This document shows, one piece after another, positions 25,348 to 33,255 of a DNA stretch of 64,000 bases. A model generated the notes under the pieces. The model did not search any database, was not told the DNA's origin, and was given only the letters and a program-made list of their open reading frames with translations. The stretch comes from Catellatospora vulcania (GTDB taxonomy: Bacteria > Actinomycetota > Actinomycetes > Mycobacteriales > Micromonosporaceae): NCBI RefSeq assembly GCF_009720385.1, contig NZ_WARX01000006.1, positions 372,001 through 436,000 on the forward strand. Reading direction: 5' to 3'. The first letter of the stretch is position 1, and each line of letters starts with the position of its first letter. The position numbers were made by a program, and so were the translations under genes.

Positions 25348-25872
25348 CTACGCCGACCGGATCCCGGCGCGTCGGCGTTTCGGCGGCCGGCTGCGGGGGA
25401 GCGGTCCCTCGGCGGGCAGTCCCAGCGCGGCCCGCTCCGCCGCCGTCAGCATGCGCTTGTCGGGTGTCGGAACCGGTGGCGGCGCAGGCGGCGCCACCGG
25501 CCCCGCCGCGGGCACGTACTGCGCCTTCTTCGGCGGGGCCGCCTTGGGCGGCTTGGCCGTGGTCGCGGCGCGCACCCGCTCGGTCTCCCCGGCCAGGCTG
25601 ATCAGCTTGCGGACCCGCGGCACGGTCGCGAGGTTGGTCTTCGCGGCGACCTCGGGCAGCGGCATGCCGGAGACCACCAGCTCGGCCACGGCGCGGCCGC
25701 GCTCACGCTGGATCGCCGCGACGATGCCGTCGAACAGGACCTGCTGGTGGGTGAGGTCGGCGTAGCGCTGCATCGGGTCGGGCTCGCTCAGCGCGTACGC
25801 GCAGAGGTTGCGCACCATGCCCTCGATCTCGGCGGCGGTGACCGTGTAGCCCTCGGTCGTCGGGTCGGACAT
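25348..25872 (-). CDS. hypothetical protein with a helix-turn-helix-like segment
   Basis: 174 residues, no named family recognised. The N-terminal half is helical (EIEGMVRNLCAYALSEPDPMQRYADLTHQQVLFDGIVAAIQRERGRAVAELV) and is followed by SGMPLPEVAAKTNLATVPRVRKLISLAGE, which reads like a helix-turn-helix, then a Pro/Ala/Lys-rich linker and a basic C-terminus (PPKRRRAG). AAAGGAG lies seven bases before ATG 25872. A small DNA-associated protein is plausible. It is convergent with the sigma factor gene. Confidence 0.7.
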   Translation of the reverse strand: MSDPTTEGYTVTAAEIEGMVRNLCAYALSEPDPMQRYADLTHQQVLFDGIVAAIQRERGRAVAELVVSGMPLPEVAAKTNLATVPRVRKLISLAGETERVRAATTAKPPKAAPPKKAQYVPAAGPVAPPAPPPVPTPDKRMLTAAERAALGLPAEGPLPRSRPPKRRRAGIRSA

Positions 25873-25948
25873 CGTCGGCTCCTTTCACCGCGCGACGGTC
25901 GGTCCTCGTCGGGCGGCGAAGGGACTGTATCGGCAACCGCCGACCTTG

Positions 25949-26728
25949 TCAGCGGGCGATCATCCCCGCGGACAGATCGACGTCCGCGCCGGTCATGCCC
26001 GGCATCCGCAGCATGGCGACCACCGCCGCGCCCACCTCCTCCTCGGTGACCATGCGCTGCAGCGCGGCCCGGGAGACGAACGCGTGCTCGGCCTCGGCCT
26101 CGGTGACCCCGGTGCGCTGCGCCTCCAGCCGGAAGTTGCGGGCCATCCGCGGGCCCGCGACCGGCCCCGGGGACAGGCTGTTGACGGCCACGCCCAGCGT
26201 GCCGACCTCGTGCGCCAGGGTCACGGTCAGCCCCAGCACCGCCATCTTCGACGCCGTGTACGGCGTGCGCCGCGCCAGCGGCCGCTTGCCGCTCACCGAC
26301 GCGATGTTGATCACATCGCCCCGCCCGGCGGCGGTCATCGCGGGCAGGAACGCCCGGCACATCAGGTACACCCCCCGCACGTTGACGGCGAAGACCTCGT
26401 CCCAGTCGTCGGGCTCGATGTCCACGAGCGCGTCGACCGGCCCGGCGATCCCCGCGTTGTTGACCAGGACGGACACGTGCTCGTCGGCCAGCTCGCGGTG
26501 CAGCGCCGCGACCGAGTCCGGATCGGACGTGTCGCACACCGCGACCCGCACCCCCGCGGCGGCCCCGGCCAGCTCGGCCGCGACGCCGTCAAGCGTCGCC
26601 CGGGTGCGTCCGGTCAGCACCACCCGCGCCCCGGCACCCGACAGCGCGTGCGCGATGGCCCGGCCGAGCCCGTTGCCCGCCCCGGTCACCAGCGCGGTGC
26701 GCCCGGCGACGCGGTCGTCCGCGCTCAT
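25949..26728 (-). CDS. SDR-family oxidoreductase
   Basis: Short-chain NAD(P)-dependent dehydrogenase of 259 residues. Rossmann glycine motif TGAGNGLG near residue 15, NNAG near 91, catalytic Ser in NIASVSG, and YTASK with the catalytic Tyr and Lys. The frame is open further upstream, but ATG 26728 gives the standard N-terminus (VAGRTALVTGAGNG) and overlaps the stop of the HisD-like gene (ATGA), so the two dehydrogenases are coupled and probably act on the same pathway, for example successive oxidation of a diol or sulfonate (inference). Confidence 0.88.
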   Translation of the reverse strand: MSADDRVAGRTALVTGAGNGLGRAIAHALSGAGARVVLTGRTRATLDGVAAELAGAAAGVRVAVCDTSDPDSVAALHRELADEHVSVLVNNAGIAGPVDALVDIEPDDWDEVFAVNVRGVYLMCRAFLPAMTAAGRGDVINIASVSGKRPLARRTPYTASKMAVLGLTVTLAHEVGTLGVAVNSLSPGPVAGPRMARNFRLEAQRTGVTEAEAEHAFVSRAALQRMVTEEEVGAAVVAMLRMPGMTGADVDLSAGMIAR

Positions 26729-28035
26729 GCCGCGGCCTGCGCGGGCGACCACGGCAGCGGGTCCCCGGCGTACTTCGCCGCCCGCACGTCGCCGGACCGG
26801 GCGTGCCCCTCGAACAGCTCCACCCGGCTCGCCCGACCGCACAGCCGGCCGAGTTCGGCGCTCGCAGCGGGGTCGACGACCTCCTGGTAGGTGACCGTCT
26901 TGAGATAGCGGCCGACCCACAGCCCGCCCGTGAACCGTGCGCCGCCGCGGGTGGGCAGCGTGTGGTTGGTGCCGATGACCTTGTCGCCGTACGAGACGCA
27001 GGTGCCCTCGCCGAGGAACAGCGCGCCGTAGTGGCGCATCCGGTCCAGCGCCTCCCGCGGCCGCCGGGTCAGGACCTGCACGTGCTCGCTGGCGAAGTCG
27101 TCGGCCAGCGCGTACGCCTCGGCCAGGTCGTCGACGACGATGACCTGGCCGTGGTCGCGCCAGGCCGGGGCCGCGAAGTCACGCGTCGGCATGTCGGCCA
27201 GGATGTGTTCGACGTGCCCGATCACTTCGCGGGCGAGCGTGTCGGACGTCGTGATGAGCACGGCGGGCGAGTCGGGCCCGTGTTCGGCCTGGCTGAGCAG
27301 GTCGACCGCGACGATGAACGGGTCGGCGGCGTCGTCGGCGACGATCAGGATCTCGGTGGGCCCGGCCAGCAGGTCGATGCCGACCTCGCCGAACAGCTGC
27401 CGCTTGGCCTCGGCGACGTAGGCGTTGCCCGGTCCGGTCAGCATGTCGACGGCGTCGATCGACTCGGTGCCCAGCGCCATCGCGGCCACTGCCTGCACCC
27501 CGCCGAGCAGGTAGATCTCGTCCGCGCCGGCCAGGTGCATCGCCGCGACGGTGGCCGCGGGCACCTGACCGCGGATCGGGGGCGTGCAGGCGGCGACCCG
27601 GCCCACCCCGGCGACCTTCGCTGTCACGATCGTCATGTGCGCGGACGCGACCAGCGGGTAGCGGCCGCCGGGGATGTAGGCCCCGGCCGCCGCCACCGGG
27701 ATGCTGCGCTGGCCGAGCAGCACCCCGGGTGAGGTCTCCACCTCGAAGTCGTGCAGCGACGCGCGCTGGTGCCGCGCGAACGCGCGCACGTTGCCCTGCA
27801 CCGTGCGGATGTCGTCGAGGACCTGGTCGGGCACCGTCGCCACGATCGCGGCGGTCTGCTCGGGGTCGAGGCGGAAGCGTGCGGGCTCCCAGCCGTCGAA
27901 GCGGCGGGAGTATTCACGCACCGCCTGGTCGCCGCGGGCGCGCACGTCGGTGACGACGGCGGCGACCGTCGCGGTGACCTCGGGGTCGACCGCGCCGGCG
28001 GACTTCTTCGCGGCGCGTTTGAGATGGACCGGCAT
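26725..28035 (-). CDS. histidinol-dehydrogenase-like enzyme (HpsN type possible)
   Basis: NAD-linked zinc dehydrogenase oxidising a primary alcohol to an acid (436 residues). HisD-family residues are present: SQAEHGPDS (zinc-binding Gln/His), SEHVQVL (catalytic Glu-His), NHTLPTRGGARFTGGL, and the C-terminal EGHARS His. No other his gene is nearby; instead it is coupled to an SDR dehydrogenase, which is the context of HpsN-type dihydroxypropanesulfonate dehydrogenases and other HisD paralogues, so I do not call it biosynthetic HisD. A 14-bp inverted-repeat operator lies about 106 bp upstream, so substrate induction by an IclR- or GntR-type regulator encoded elsewhere is likely. Confidence 0.85.
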   Translation of the reverse strand: MPVHLKRAAKKSAGAVDPEVTATVAAVVTDVRARGDQAVREYSRRFDGWEPARFRLDPEQTAAIVATVPDQVLDDIRTVQGNVRAFARHQRASLHDFEVETSPGVLLGQRSIPVAAAGAYIPGGRYPLVASAHMTIVTAKVAGVGRVAACTPPIRGQVPAATVAAMHLAGADEIYLLGGVQAVAAMALGTESIDAVDMLTGPGNAYVAEAKRQLFGEVGIDLLAGPTEILIVADDAADPFIVAVDLLSQAEHGPDSPAVLITTSDTLAREVIGHVEHILADMPTRDFAAPAWRDHGQVIVVDDLAEAYALADDFASEHVQVLTRRPREALDRMRHYGALFLGEGTCVSYGDKVIGTNHTLPTRGGARFTGGLWVGRYLKTVTYQEVVDPAASAELGRLCGRASRVELFEGHARSGDVRAAKYAGDPLPWSPAQAAA

Positions 28036-28140
28036 GAGCGCTCCCTGCGCAGGCGGGCGGCGTGGGCTGTGCGAAGTCTGTGGCCGCCGCGCGGGACGGT
28101 CAATCGGCCGATGTCCCGCTTGTCTCGCCGTCCCAGATAC

Positions 28141-28171
28141 GCCATTATGGAAACGGTGTTTCCATAATGGC
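28141..28171. promoter_or_regulatory. operator: perfect 14-bp inverted repeat
   Basis: Arms 28141-28154 and 28158-28171 with a GGT centre; core TGGAAAC-GGT-GTTTCCA. AT-rich palindromes with TGGAAA/TTTCCA halves are typical of IclR-family sites. Located between the HisD-like gene start and the downstream end of the acetyltransferase gene. Confidence 0.75.
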
Positions 28172-28225
28172 CGGCGTCCGTCCAGGACCTGCGATACATC
28201 AATCAGTTTCGAAACCTCTGTGCCG

Positions 28226-28750
28226 TCACGGCCGGTCGTGGGCGAGGAGCTGGAACAGGATGTGGTCCTGCCAGACGCCGGCGATCTGGATGTACTTCTC
28301 GGCCAGTCCGAAGCGGACGAAGCCGTTGCGGGCCAGCACCTTCTGCGAGGCGACGTTGTCCACCAACGTGCCCGCCTGGATGCGGTGCAGCCCCTGCTCC
28401 TCGAACGCCACCCGGATCATGCTCGCCACCGCGGCCGAGGCGACACCGCGGCTGTTGACGTCCTGGCTCACCCAGTAACCGAGGTGGCTGTTCAGGAACG
28501 GGCCGCGCACGATGTCGTTGAGGGTGATCCGGCCGACGACGCGACCGTCGAGCAGGATCACGTGCGGCACGCACTCGCCGCGCGCGTGCCGTTCCAGCGC
28601 GTTGCCGAGCACGTCGAGCTGGCCCTCCGGCGAGAACCAGCCCTCGGGCCGGACCGGCTCGAACGGCAGGAGGAAATCCAGGTTCGCCTGGTAGAGGGCG
28701 CTGACGGTCGGTGCGTCGGCGAGGGTCACGAGCCTGGTGCTGACGGTCAT
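28226..28750 (-). CDS. RimJ/RimL-type GNAT acetyltransferase
   Basis: N-acetyltransferase of the ribosomal-protein-alanine type (174 residues): VSTRLVTLADAPTVSALYQANLDFLLPFEP at the N-terminus, then LGYWVSQDVNSRGVASAAVASMIRVAFEEQGLHRIQAGTLVDNVASQKVLARNGFVRFGLAEKYIQIAGVWQDHILF, the acetyl-CoA loop and the RimJ/L C-terminal signature. Two in-frame ATG codons are possible, 28750 and 28759; GGAG sits only three bases before 28750, so the exact start is uncertain. The substrate is not known. It is divergent from the HEAT-repeat gene. Confidence 0.83.
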   Translation of the reverse strand: MTVSTRLVTLADAPTVSALYQANLDFLLPFEPVRPEGWFSPEGQLDVLGNALERHARGECVPHVILLDGRVVGRITLNDIVRGPFLNSHLGYWVSQDVNSRGVASAAVASMIRVAFEEQGLHRIQAGTLVDNVASQKVLARNGFVRFGLAEKYIQIAGVWQDHILFQLLAHDRP

Positions 28751-28880
28751 GCCCTCCATGATCGCAAAGCCGGCCGTCGGGGCGCTGCGCGGCCCCGTTG
28801 GGATGATCGCCGCCCACCTCGATGCCTTCGGTCGCACAAACTGGCCGATTGATGTCGGGGATAGTGGGCATCATCGAAGG

Positions 28881-30047
28881 ATGCTGGAAAAGCTCGACAC
28901 GGTCGGCTGGGGCGGGCTGACGCACGCCTTCGGCACGGCCGAGGAGATCCCCGCCTTCATCACCGCACTGCGTGCCGAAGACCCGCAGATGCGCGGCGAC
29001 GCCCGCGACGAACTCTGGAGCAGCCTGCTGCACGAGGGCAGGCGCTACGAGGCGGACGTCTACACGGTGCCGTTCCTGGCCGACCTGGCCGCGGACCCGA
29101 CCACCTTCGACCGTGCCGCGATCGTCGACCTGCTGGCCGCGCTGGCGATCGGCTCGGACCATCCGTACCTGGTGACGGGCTTTCCCATCGAGCGGCTGCG
29201 GCCGTCGCCGGACGCGGTCGACGAGTCCTGGCACCTGCTCTACAGCGAGTGGAGCGGCCGCGCGCCCGGCGCACCGCCGGGCGAGGCCGACGAGCTGCGG
29301 GTGTACGACGCGGTCCGGGCCGAACTGCCGCGGATGCTGACCCTGCTGGACGACACCGACGGCGCCGTGATCGAGGCGGCGGCATACCTGCTCGCCTGGT
29401 TCCCCGAGGCGGCGCGCGACACCGTCGGGCCGCTGCTGGCCGTGGCCGGACAGCGCGGCTGGCGGCGCGACCTGCGGGTGACCGCGCTGCTCGCGGCCGG
29501 GTTGGCCGCTCGCGGGCCGGTGCCCGAGTCGGCGGTGATCGCGAGCCTGGCGCACGACGACGACGAGGAGGTCCGCTGGGCCGCCGCGGTGGCATGGACG
29601 CTCACCGCGGGCGCGACCGTGCCGGAGGAGCCGAGAGGCGTCCTGCGGGCACGGGCGGGCGGGGGGATCGGCCCCGAGGAGCCGGTGCTCGCGCCGTGGG
29701 GGCTGGGCCGGGCCGAGTGGTCGGTGCGGCTGCTGGAACACCTCGGTGACCCGGCAGCCGCCGACTCGCGGGCCGCGCTGGTCCGCGCGGAGGCCACGAA
29801 ACGACACCTGGGCCCCTGGGTCGAGCGCCTCGGTGAGGCTTTCTACCTGGCGTTCGGGGACGACGAGCGGACGGCCTCGCTGCGTTATGCCGACCTCACA
29901 CCCGCGCAGCGCTGGCTCGTCGACCACCTGGTCCGGCACCCGGACGCGCTGATCGCGGAACCCGACGAGGTGACCGAGCTGCTGCGCTGGTACGGCCTGC
30001 CCGACAGCCACCCGGCGCTGACCGCTTACGCGGCCGCAGCGGCCTAA
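28881..30047 (+). CDS. HEAT-repeat-like protein
   Basis: 388 residues of alpha-helical repeats, no enzyme motif. Segments such as DAVRAELPRMLTLLDDTDGAVIEAAAYLLAWFPEAARDTVGPLL and PESAVIASLAHDDDEEVRWAAAVAWTL have the HEAT pattern of paired helices with DxxxxVRxxAAxxL. A protein-interaction scaffold is likely. ATG 28881 is directly preceded by GAAGG, an unusually short spacing. The stop overlaps the convergent STAS gene by four bases. Similar proteins are common in actinomycetes without assigned function. Confidence 0.78.
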   Translation: MLEKLDTVGWGGLTHAFGTAEEIPAFITALRAEDPQMRGDARDELWSSLLHEGRRYEADVYTVPFLADLAADPTTFDRAAIVDLLAALAIGSDHPYLVTGFPIERLRPSPDAVDESWHLLYSEWSGRAPGAPPGEADELRVYDAVRAELPRMLTLLDDTDGAVIEAAAYLLAWFPEAARDTVGPLLAVAGQRGWRRDLRVTALLAAGLAARGPVPESAVIASLAHDDDEEVRWAAAVAWTLTAGATVPEEPRGVLRARAGGGIGPEEPVLAPWGLGRAEWSVRLLEHLGDPAAADSRAALVRAEATKRHLGPWVERLGEAFYLAFGDDERTASLRYADLTPAQRWLVDHLVRHPDALIAEPDEVTELLRWYGLPDSHPALTAYAAAAA

Positions 30048-30379
30048 TCGCCGCTGGTCAGGAAGTCGTACACGGCGACGATCTCGAGCACTTCGCGGAC
30101 CGTGCCGGACGCCCTGGCCAGCCGGAAGGATCCGCCGAGCCGCGCCGCCTCGGCGTGCGCCTGCAGCAGCACCCGGATGCCGCTGGAGTCGATGAAGCCG
30201 ACGTCGTGCATGTCGACCTCGACCGGGCGGCCGGGACCGGCCTGGATCGCGTCGACCAGCCAGCTCGTCAGCGCCTGCTCGTTCGCCAGATCGAACTCAC
30301 CGGCCAGGGTGATCCGGACACGGTCCGGCAGGATCTCCACGTCATGTGTGGCCTGCGGCGGGTTGCTAGCTCGATCCAT
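30044..30379 (-). CDS. STAS-domain anti-sigma factor antagonist
   Basis: RsbV/SpoIIAA-like antagonist of 111 residues. The STAS fold and phospho-acceptor serine are visible in VDMHDVGFIDSSGIRVLLQAHAEA. When unphosphorylated, such proteins bind RsbW-type kinases and free the sigma factor. ATG 30379 (MDRASNPPQ) is taken; an in-frame start at 30391 adds four residues. It is the last gene of the stressosome operon, 12 bp after the response regulator-PP2C gene, whose phosphatase domain is the obvious candidate to dephosphorylate it. Confidence 0.88.
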   Translation of the reverse strand: MDRASNPPQATHDVEILPDRVRITLAGEFDLANEQALTSWLVDAIQAGPGRPVEVDMHDVGFIDSSGIRVLLQAHAEAARLGGSFRLARASGTVREVLEIVAVYDFLTSGD

Positions 30380-30391
30380 GCACGAAGCCAA

Positions 30392-31933
30392 TCACAGACG
30401 TCTGACGGCGACAACGGCGACGTCGTCGGCGTGGGGCGGGTTGGTCAACTGCCTGAGCAGCCGGTCGCAGTAGCGGCCGAGGTCGGCGTCGACGTCCCCG
30501 GCCAGCCGGCTGAGGTCGGCGATGCCGTCGCGGATCGTGATGTCGCGCCGCTCGATGAGGCCGTCGGTGTAGAGCAGCAGCGTGCCGCCCTCGGGGATGA
30601 CGAACTCCAGGTCATCCGACCGGGGGTGGTTGATGCCCAGCAGCGGCGCGCGGTGCCAGATCTCGCTGACCCGGCCGTCGGCGACGAGCAGCGGCGGCAG
30701 GTGCCCGGCGTTGGCCAGGCGGGCACGGCCGGTCCGGGGATCCAGGAGCAGCAGGCAGAGGGTCGCCATCTCGCCGGGCAGCAGCCGGACCATCAGCTCG
30801 TCGATGAGCGTGACGATGCGGCCGGGACAGTGGCCTTCGACGGCGTACGCCCGCAGCGCATGGCGGATCTCGGCCATCACGGTCGCGGCATGCAGGGAAT
30901 GCCCGACGACGTCGCCGATGGCGATGAGCAGCTGGTCGCCGAGGGCCGACAGCTCGTAGAAGTCGCCGCCGATCTCGGCCTGCGGGCTGGCCGGCTCGTA
31001 GCGTACGGCCAGGTCGATCCCGGGCACCGTGGGCAGGTGCCGCGGCAGCAGGCTGCGCTGCAGCGTGACCGCGATCCGGTGATCCTGGTCCTGGGCCCGC
31101 TGGGCCTCGGCCGCCGCGCCCAGCGCCTGGGTCAGCTGCGTCAGCAGCTGGGTGTGGACCTCCTCGTGGGGCGCACACGTGAACAGGTACAGCGGCGGGC
31201 GGTCGGGGCGGAACCGGGCGGTGGTCACGGTGACGGGATCGGGCCAGTCGGCGGGCAGCTGCCACTGCGCGGCGAGGCCCGTGATCCGGTGTGAGCCGAT
31301 CGGCACGTCGTCGCCGGGCGGCTCCCAGCCGCCGACGGTGACCTTGCCGGCTTCGGTCGCCAGGGCCAGGGCCCAGCCGGCGTCGGTGGTCTGGGTCGCG
31401 ACCGCGGCGGCCGTGCCGAACAGTCGGGCGGCTCCGGCGGCGGCCTGGCCGAGCAGCTCGGTGAAGTCGCGCGCCATCGTGACCGCGAGCGTCGTCTGGG
31501 CGAGCCGGGACAGGCCCTCGGCGAGCTGCTCGGCCCTGCGGCGCGCCTGGTAGTAGCGCAGCACCGCCTGCACCGTGGCCACCAGCTCGTGCGGGTCGAT
31601 CGGTTCGACGAGGTACGCGTCCGCGCCGCCGACCAGTCCCAGGGTCCGGTCGGCGGCGTCGACCGCGTGCGCCGACACGTGGATGACGGGTGTGCTGGTG
31701 GTGGCGGGGTCGGCCTTGATGTGCCGGCACACGTCCAGCCCGCTCATGTCGGGCAGCTTGACGTCGAGCACGACCATGTCGAAGGGGCGCTGCCGGAGCT
31801 TGTCGAGGGCGTCGTGGCCGTCCTCGGCCTCGGCGACCGCGAAGCCGGCCCGGGTGAGCCAGTTCTTGAGCAGGTAGCGCTTGGGTGCGCGGTCGTCGAC
31901 CACCAGAATGGTCGTCTCGGCGGGGGTGGTCAC
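30392..31933 (-). CDS. response regulator with PP2C/SpoIIE phosphatase output
   Basis: 513-residue signalling protein. Residues about 8-125 form a receiver (ILVVDDRAPKRYLLKNWL, the phospho-acceptor Asp in FDMVVLDVKLPDMSG, and the Lys position replaced within AYLVEPIDP). A middle GAF-like region follows, and the C-terminal half is a SpoIIE-type PP2C phosphatase with EIGGDFYEL, GDVVGHSLHAATVM and LLLYTDGLIE metal-binding Asp residues. RsbU-like role: dephosphorylates a STAS antagonist on signal. GTG 31933 overlaps the kinase stop (GTGA). The receiver sequence VEPIDP where KP is usual is worth noting. The cognate kinase is probably the preceding gene product. Confidence 0.9.
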   Translation of the reverse strand: MTTPAETTILVVDDRAPKRYLLKNWLTRAGFAVAEAEDGHDALDKLRQRPFDMVVLDVKLPDMSGLDVCRHIKADPATTSTPVIHVSAHAVDAADRTLGLVGGADAYLVEPIDPHELVATVQAVLRYYQARRRAEQLAEGLSRLAQTTLAVTMARDFTELLGQAAAGAARLFGTAAAVATQTTDAGWALALATEAGKVTVGGWEPPGDDVPIGSHRITGLAAQWQLPADWPDPVTVTTARFRPDRPPLYLFTCAPHEEVHTQLLTQLTQALGAAAEAQRAQDQDHRIAVTLQRSLLPRHLPTVPGIDLAVRYEPASPQAEIGGDFYELSALGDQLLIAIGDVVGHSLHAATVMAEIRHALRAYAVEGHCPGRIVTLIDELMVRLLPGEMATLCLLLLDPRTGRARLANAGHLPPLLVADGRVSEIWHRAPLLGINHPRSDDLEFVIPEGGTLLLYTDGLIERRDITIRDGIADLSRLAGDVDADLGRYCDRLLRQLTNPPHADDVAVVAVRRL

Positions 31934-33255
31934 GAAGCCCTCGCGACCGGCAGCGTCACGGTGAACGTGCTCCCCTCGCCAGGTTCGCTGATCAAGGTCA
32001 TCTCCCCACCCAGGATGCCGACGAGCCGCCGGGCGTACGGCAGGCCGAGGCCCGTGCCGTTGACCTTGTGGCGGTTGGGGAGCTGGACGAACTCCTCGAA
32101 GATGCGCTCGTGCTGGGCGGCCGGGATGCCGACGCCGGTGTCGGCGACGGTGATCGTCCAGAGCCCGCCGTCGCAGTCGGCCCGCATGGTCACCGCGCCC
32201 TGGTCGGTGAACTTGACCGCGTTGTGCAGCAGGTTGCGCAGCACCTGGGTCAGCAGCGCCTCGTCCGACTCGATCCAGGCGCCGTCGCCGGGGGTTTCCA
32301 CGACCAGCTCGACGTCGGGGTTGTTCAGCACGGCCTTGAGCGTGCCGCGCAGTTGTTTGAACAGCTCGCTGAGATCGACCAGCCCCCACTGGGGTTCGAG
32401 ATGGCCGGACTCCGCCTTGGCCAGGTCGAGCAGGTCGTTGACCAGTGACAGCAGGTCCGACGCCGAGCCGCGCATCAGCGCCATCTGCTCGGCCTGGGCC
32501 TCGGTGAGCGGGTCGGAGTCAGGGTCGGACAGCAGCCTGATCAGCCCGATGACCGCGGTGACGGGGGCGCGCAGCTCGTGGCTCACGTTGGCCAGGAAAC
32601 GCGTCTTGGCCTCGCTGGCGGCCCGCAGCTGCCCGGACTTCTCGTCCAGCTCGGCGTACAGGGCGACCACGCCGCGATTGGTCTCTTCGAGTTCGGAGCT
32701 GAGCTGAAGATAGAGCGCCATCACGCCGCGGTTCGTCTCCTCCAGCTCGTCGTTGAGCGCCTTGAGCCGCTCCTGTTGCTGGCGGGCTTCCTCGAGCGCC
32801 GTCAGCAGGTGCTCGTTCTGGGAAGCGAGCTCGTCGAGCGGGCTGGCCACCGCGGAGGCCGCCAGCTTGCGCCGGGCCTGCTCGACGCGGTTCGCGTCGA
32901 GGTCCGGGGTGGGCAGGCGGCGTGACAGCATGACCACTGTCCCCTGCCCAGTTTCGGTGACTTCCAAAACATCGACGAGGCGGCCCGCAGGTCGCAGCGC
33001 CTGCCGGTCCACCGTGCCGGGCACGGCGAGGTCGATGCGGAGGTTCTCCGGCGATCCGTGGATCCGGAAGGTGACCTCGACGCCGGTCCCGCCGGCCAGC
33101 AGTTGGCGGCCGACGTCGCTGAGGGCGGTGGCGACCCGGATCTGGTCCTGGTGCTCGAAGCCCAGCGCGGCGGCGGCCTCCCGGCCACGCTGCCTGACAG
33201 CGAAGACATCCTGCTCGCGACGCAGCACCAGGTGCAGCAGGACGGTGTCGGTCAT
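31930..33255 (-). CDS. soluble histidine kinase with an RsbT-like N-terminal domain
   Basis: 441 residues, no transmembrane helix. Residues 1-70 resemble the N-box half of RsbT-type ATPases (EHQDQIRVATALSDVGRQLLAGG) but lack the glycine boxes. A coiled coil follows, with a tandem duplication ELEETNRGVMALYLQLSS / ELEETNRGVVALYAELDE. Then HisKA with the phospho-His in FLANVSHELRAPVTAVIGL, and a HATPase_c domain: NLLHNAVKFTDQG, DTGVGIP, GTGLGLPYARRL. ATG 33255 is chosen from the RsbT-like start; upstream in-frame sequence is inside the phosphatase gene. Coupled on both sides to phosphatase genes, it probably phosphorylates the downstream receiver and senses stressosome state. Confidence 0.88.
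   Translation of the reverse strand: MTDTVLLHLVLRREQDVFAVRQRGREAAAALGFEHQDQIRVATALSDVGRQLLAGGTGVEVTFRIHGSPENLRIDLAVPGTVDRQALRPAGRLVDVLEVTETGQGTVVMLSRRLPTPDLDANRVEQARRKLAASAVASPLDELASQNEHLLTALEEARQQQERLKALNDELEETNRGVMALYLQLSSELEETNRGVVALYAELDEKSGQLRAASEAKTRFLANVSHELRAPVTAVIGLIRLLSDPDSDPLTEAQAEQMALMRGSASDLLSLVNDLLDLAKAESGHLEPQWGLVDLSELFKQLRGTLKAVLNNPDVELVVETPGDGAWIESDEALLTQVLRNLLHNAVKFTDQGAVTMRADCDGGLWTITVADTGVGIPAAQHERIFEEFVQLPNRHKVNGTGLGLPYARRLVGILGGEMTLISEPGEGSTFTVTLPVARAS

Noticed and set aside
28020-28035. GAGCGCTCCC near the HisD-like start as a CebR site
   Set aside because: It matches only part of the palindrome and overlaps the start codon; the 28141-28171 repeat is the better operator.
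26725-28035. Calling the enzyme biosynthetic histidinol dehydrogenase (hisD)
   Set aside because: No other histidine gene is near and it is coupled to an SDR dehydrogenase under its own operator.
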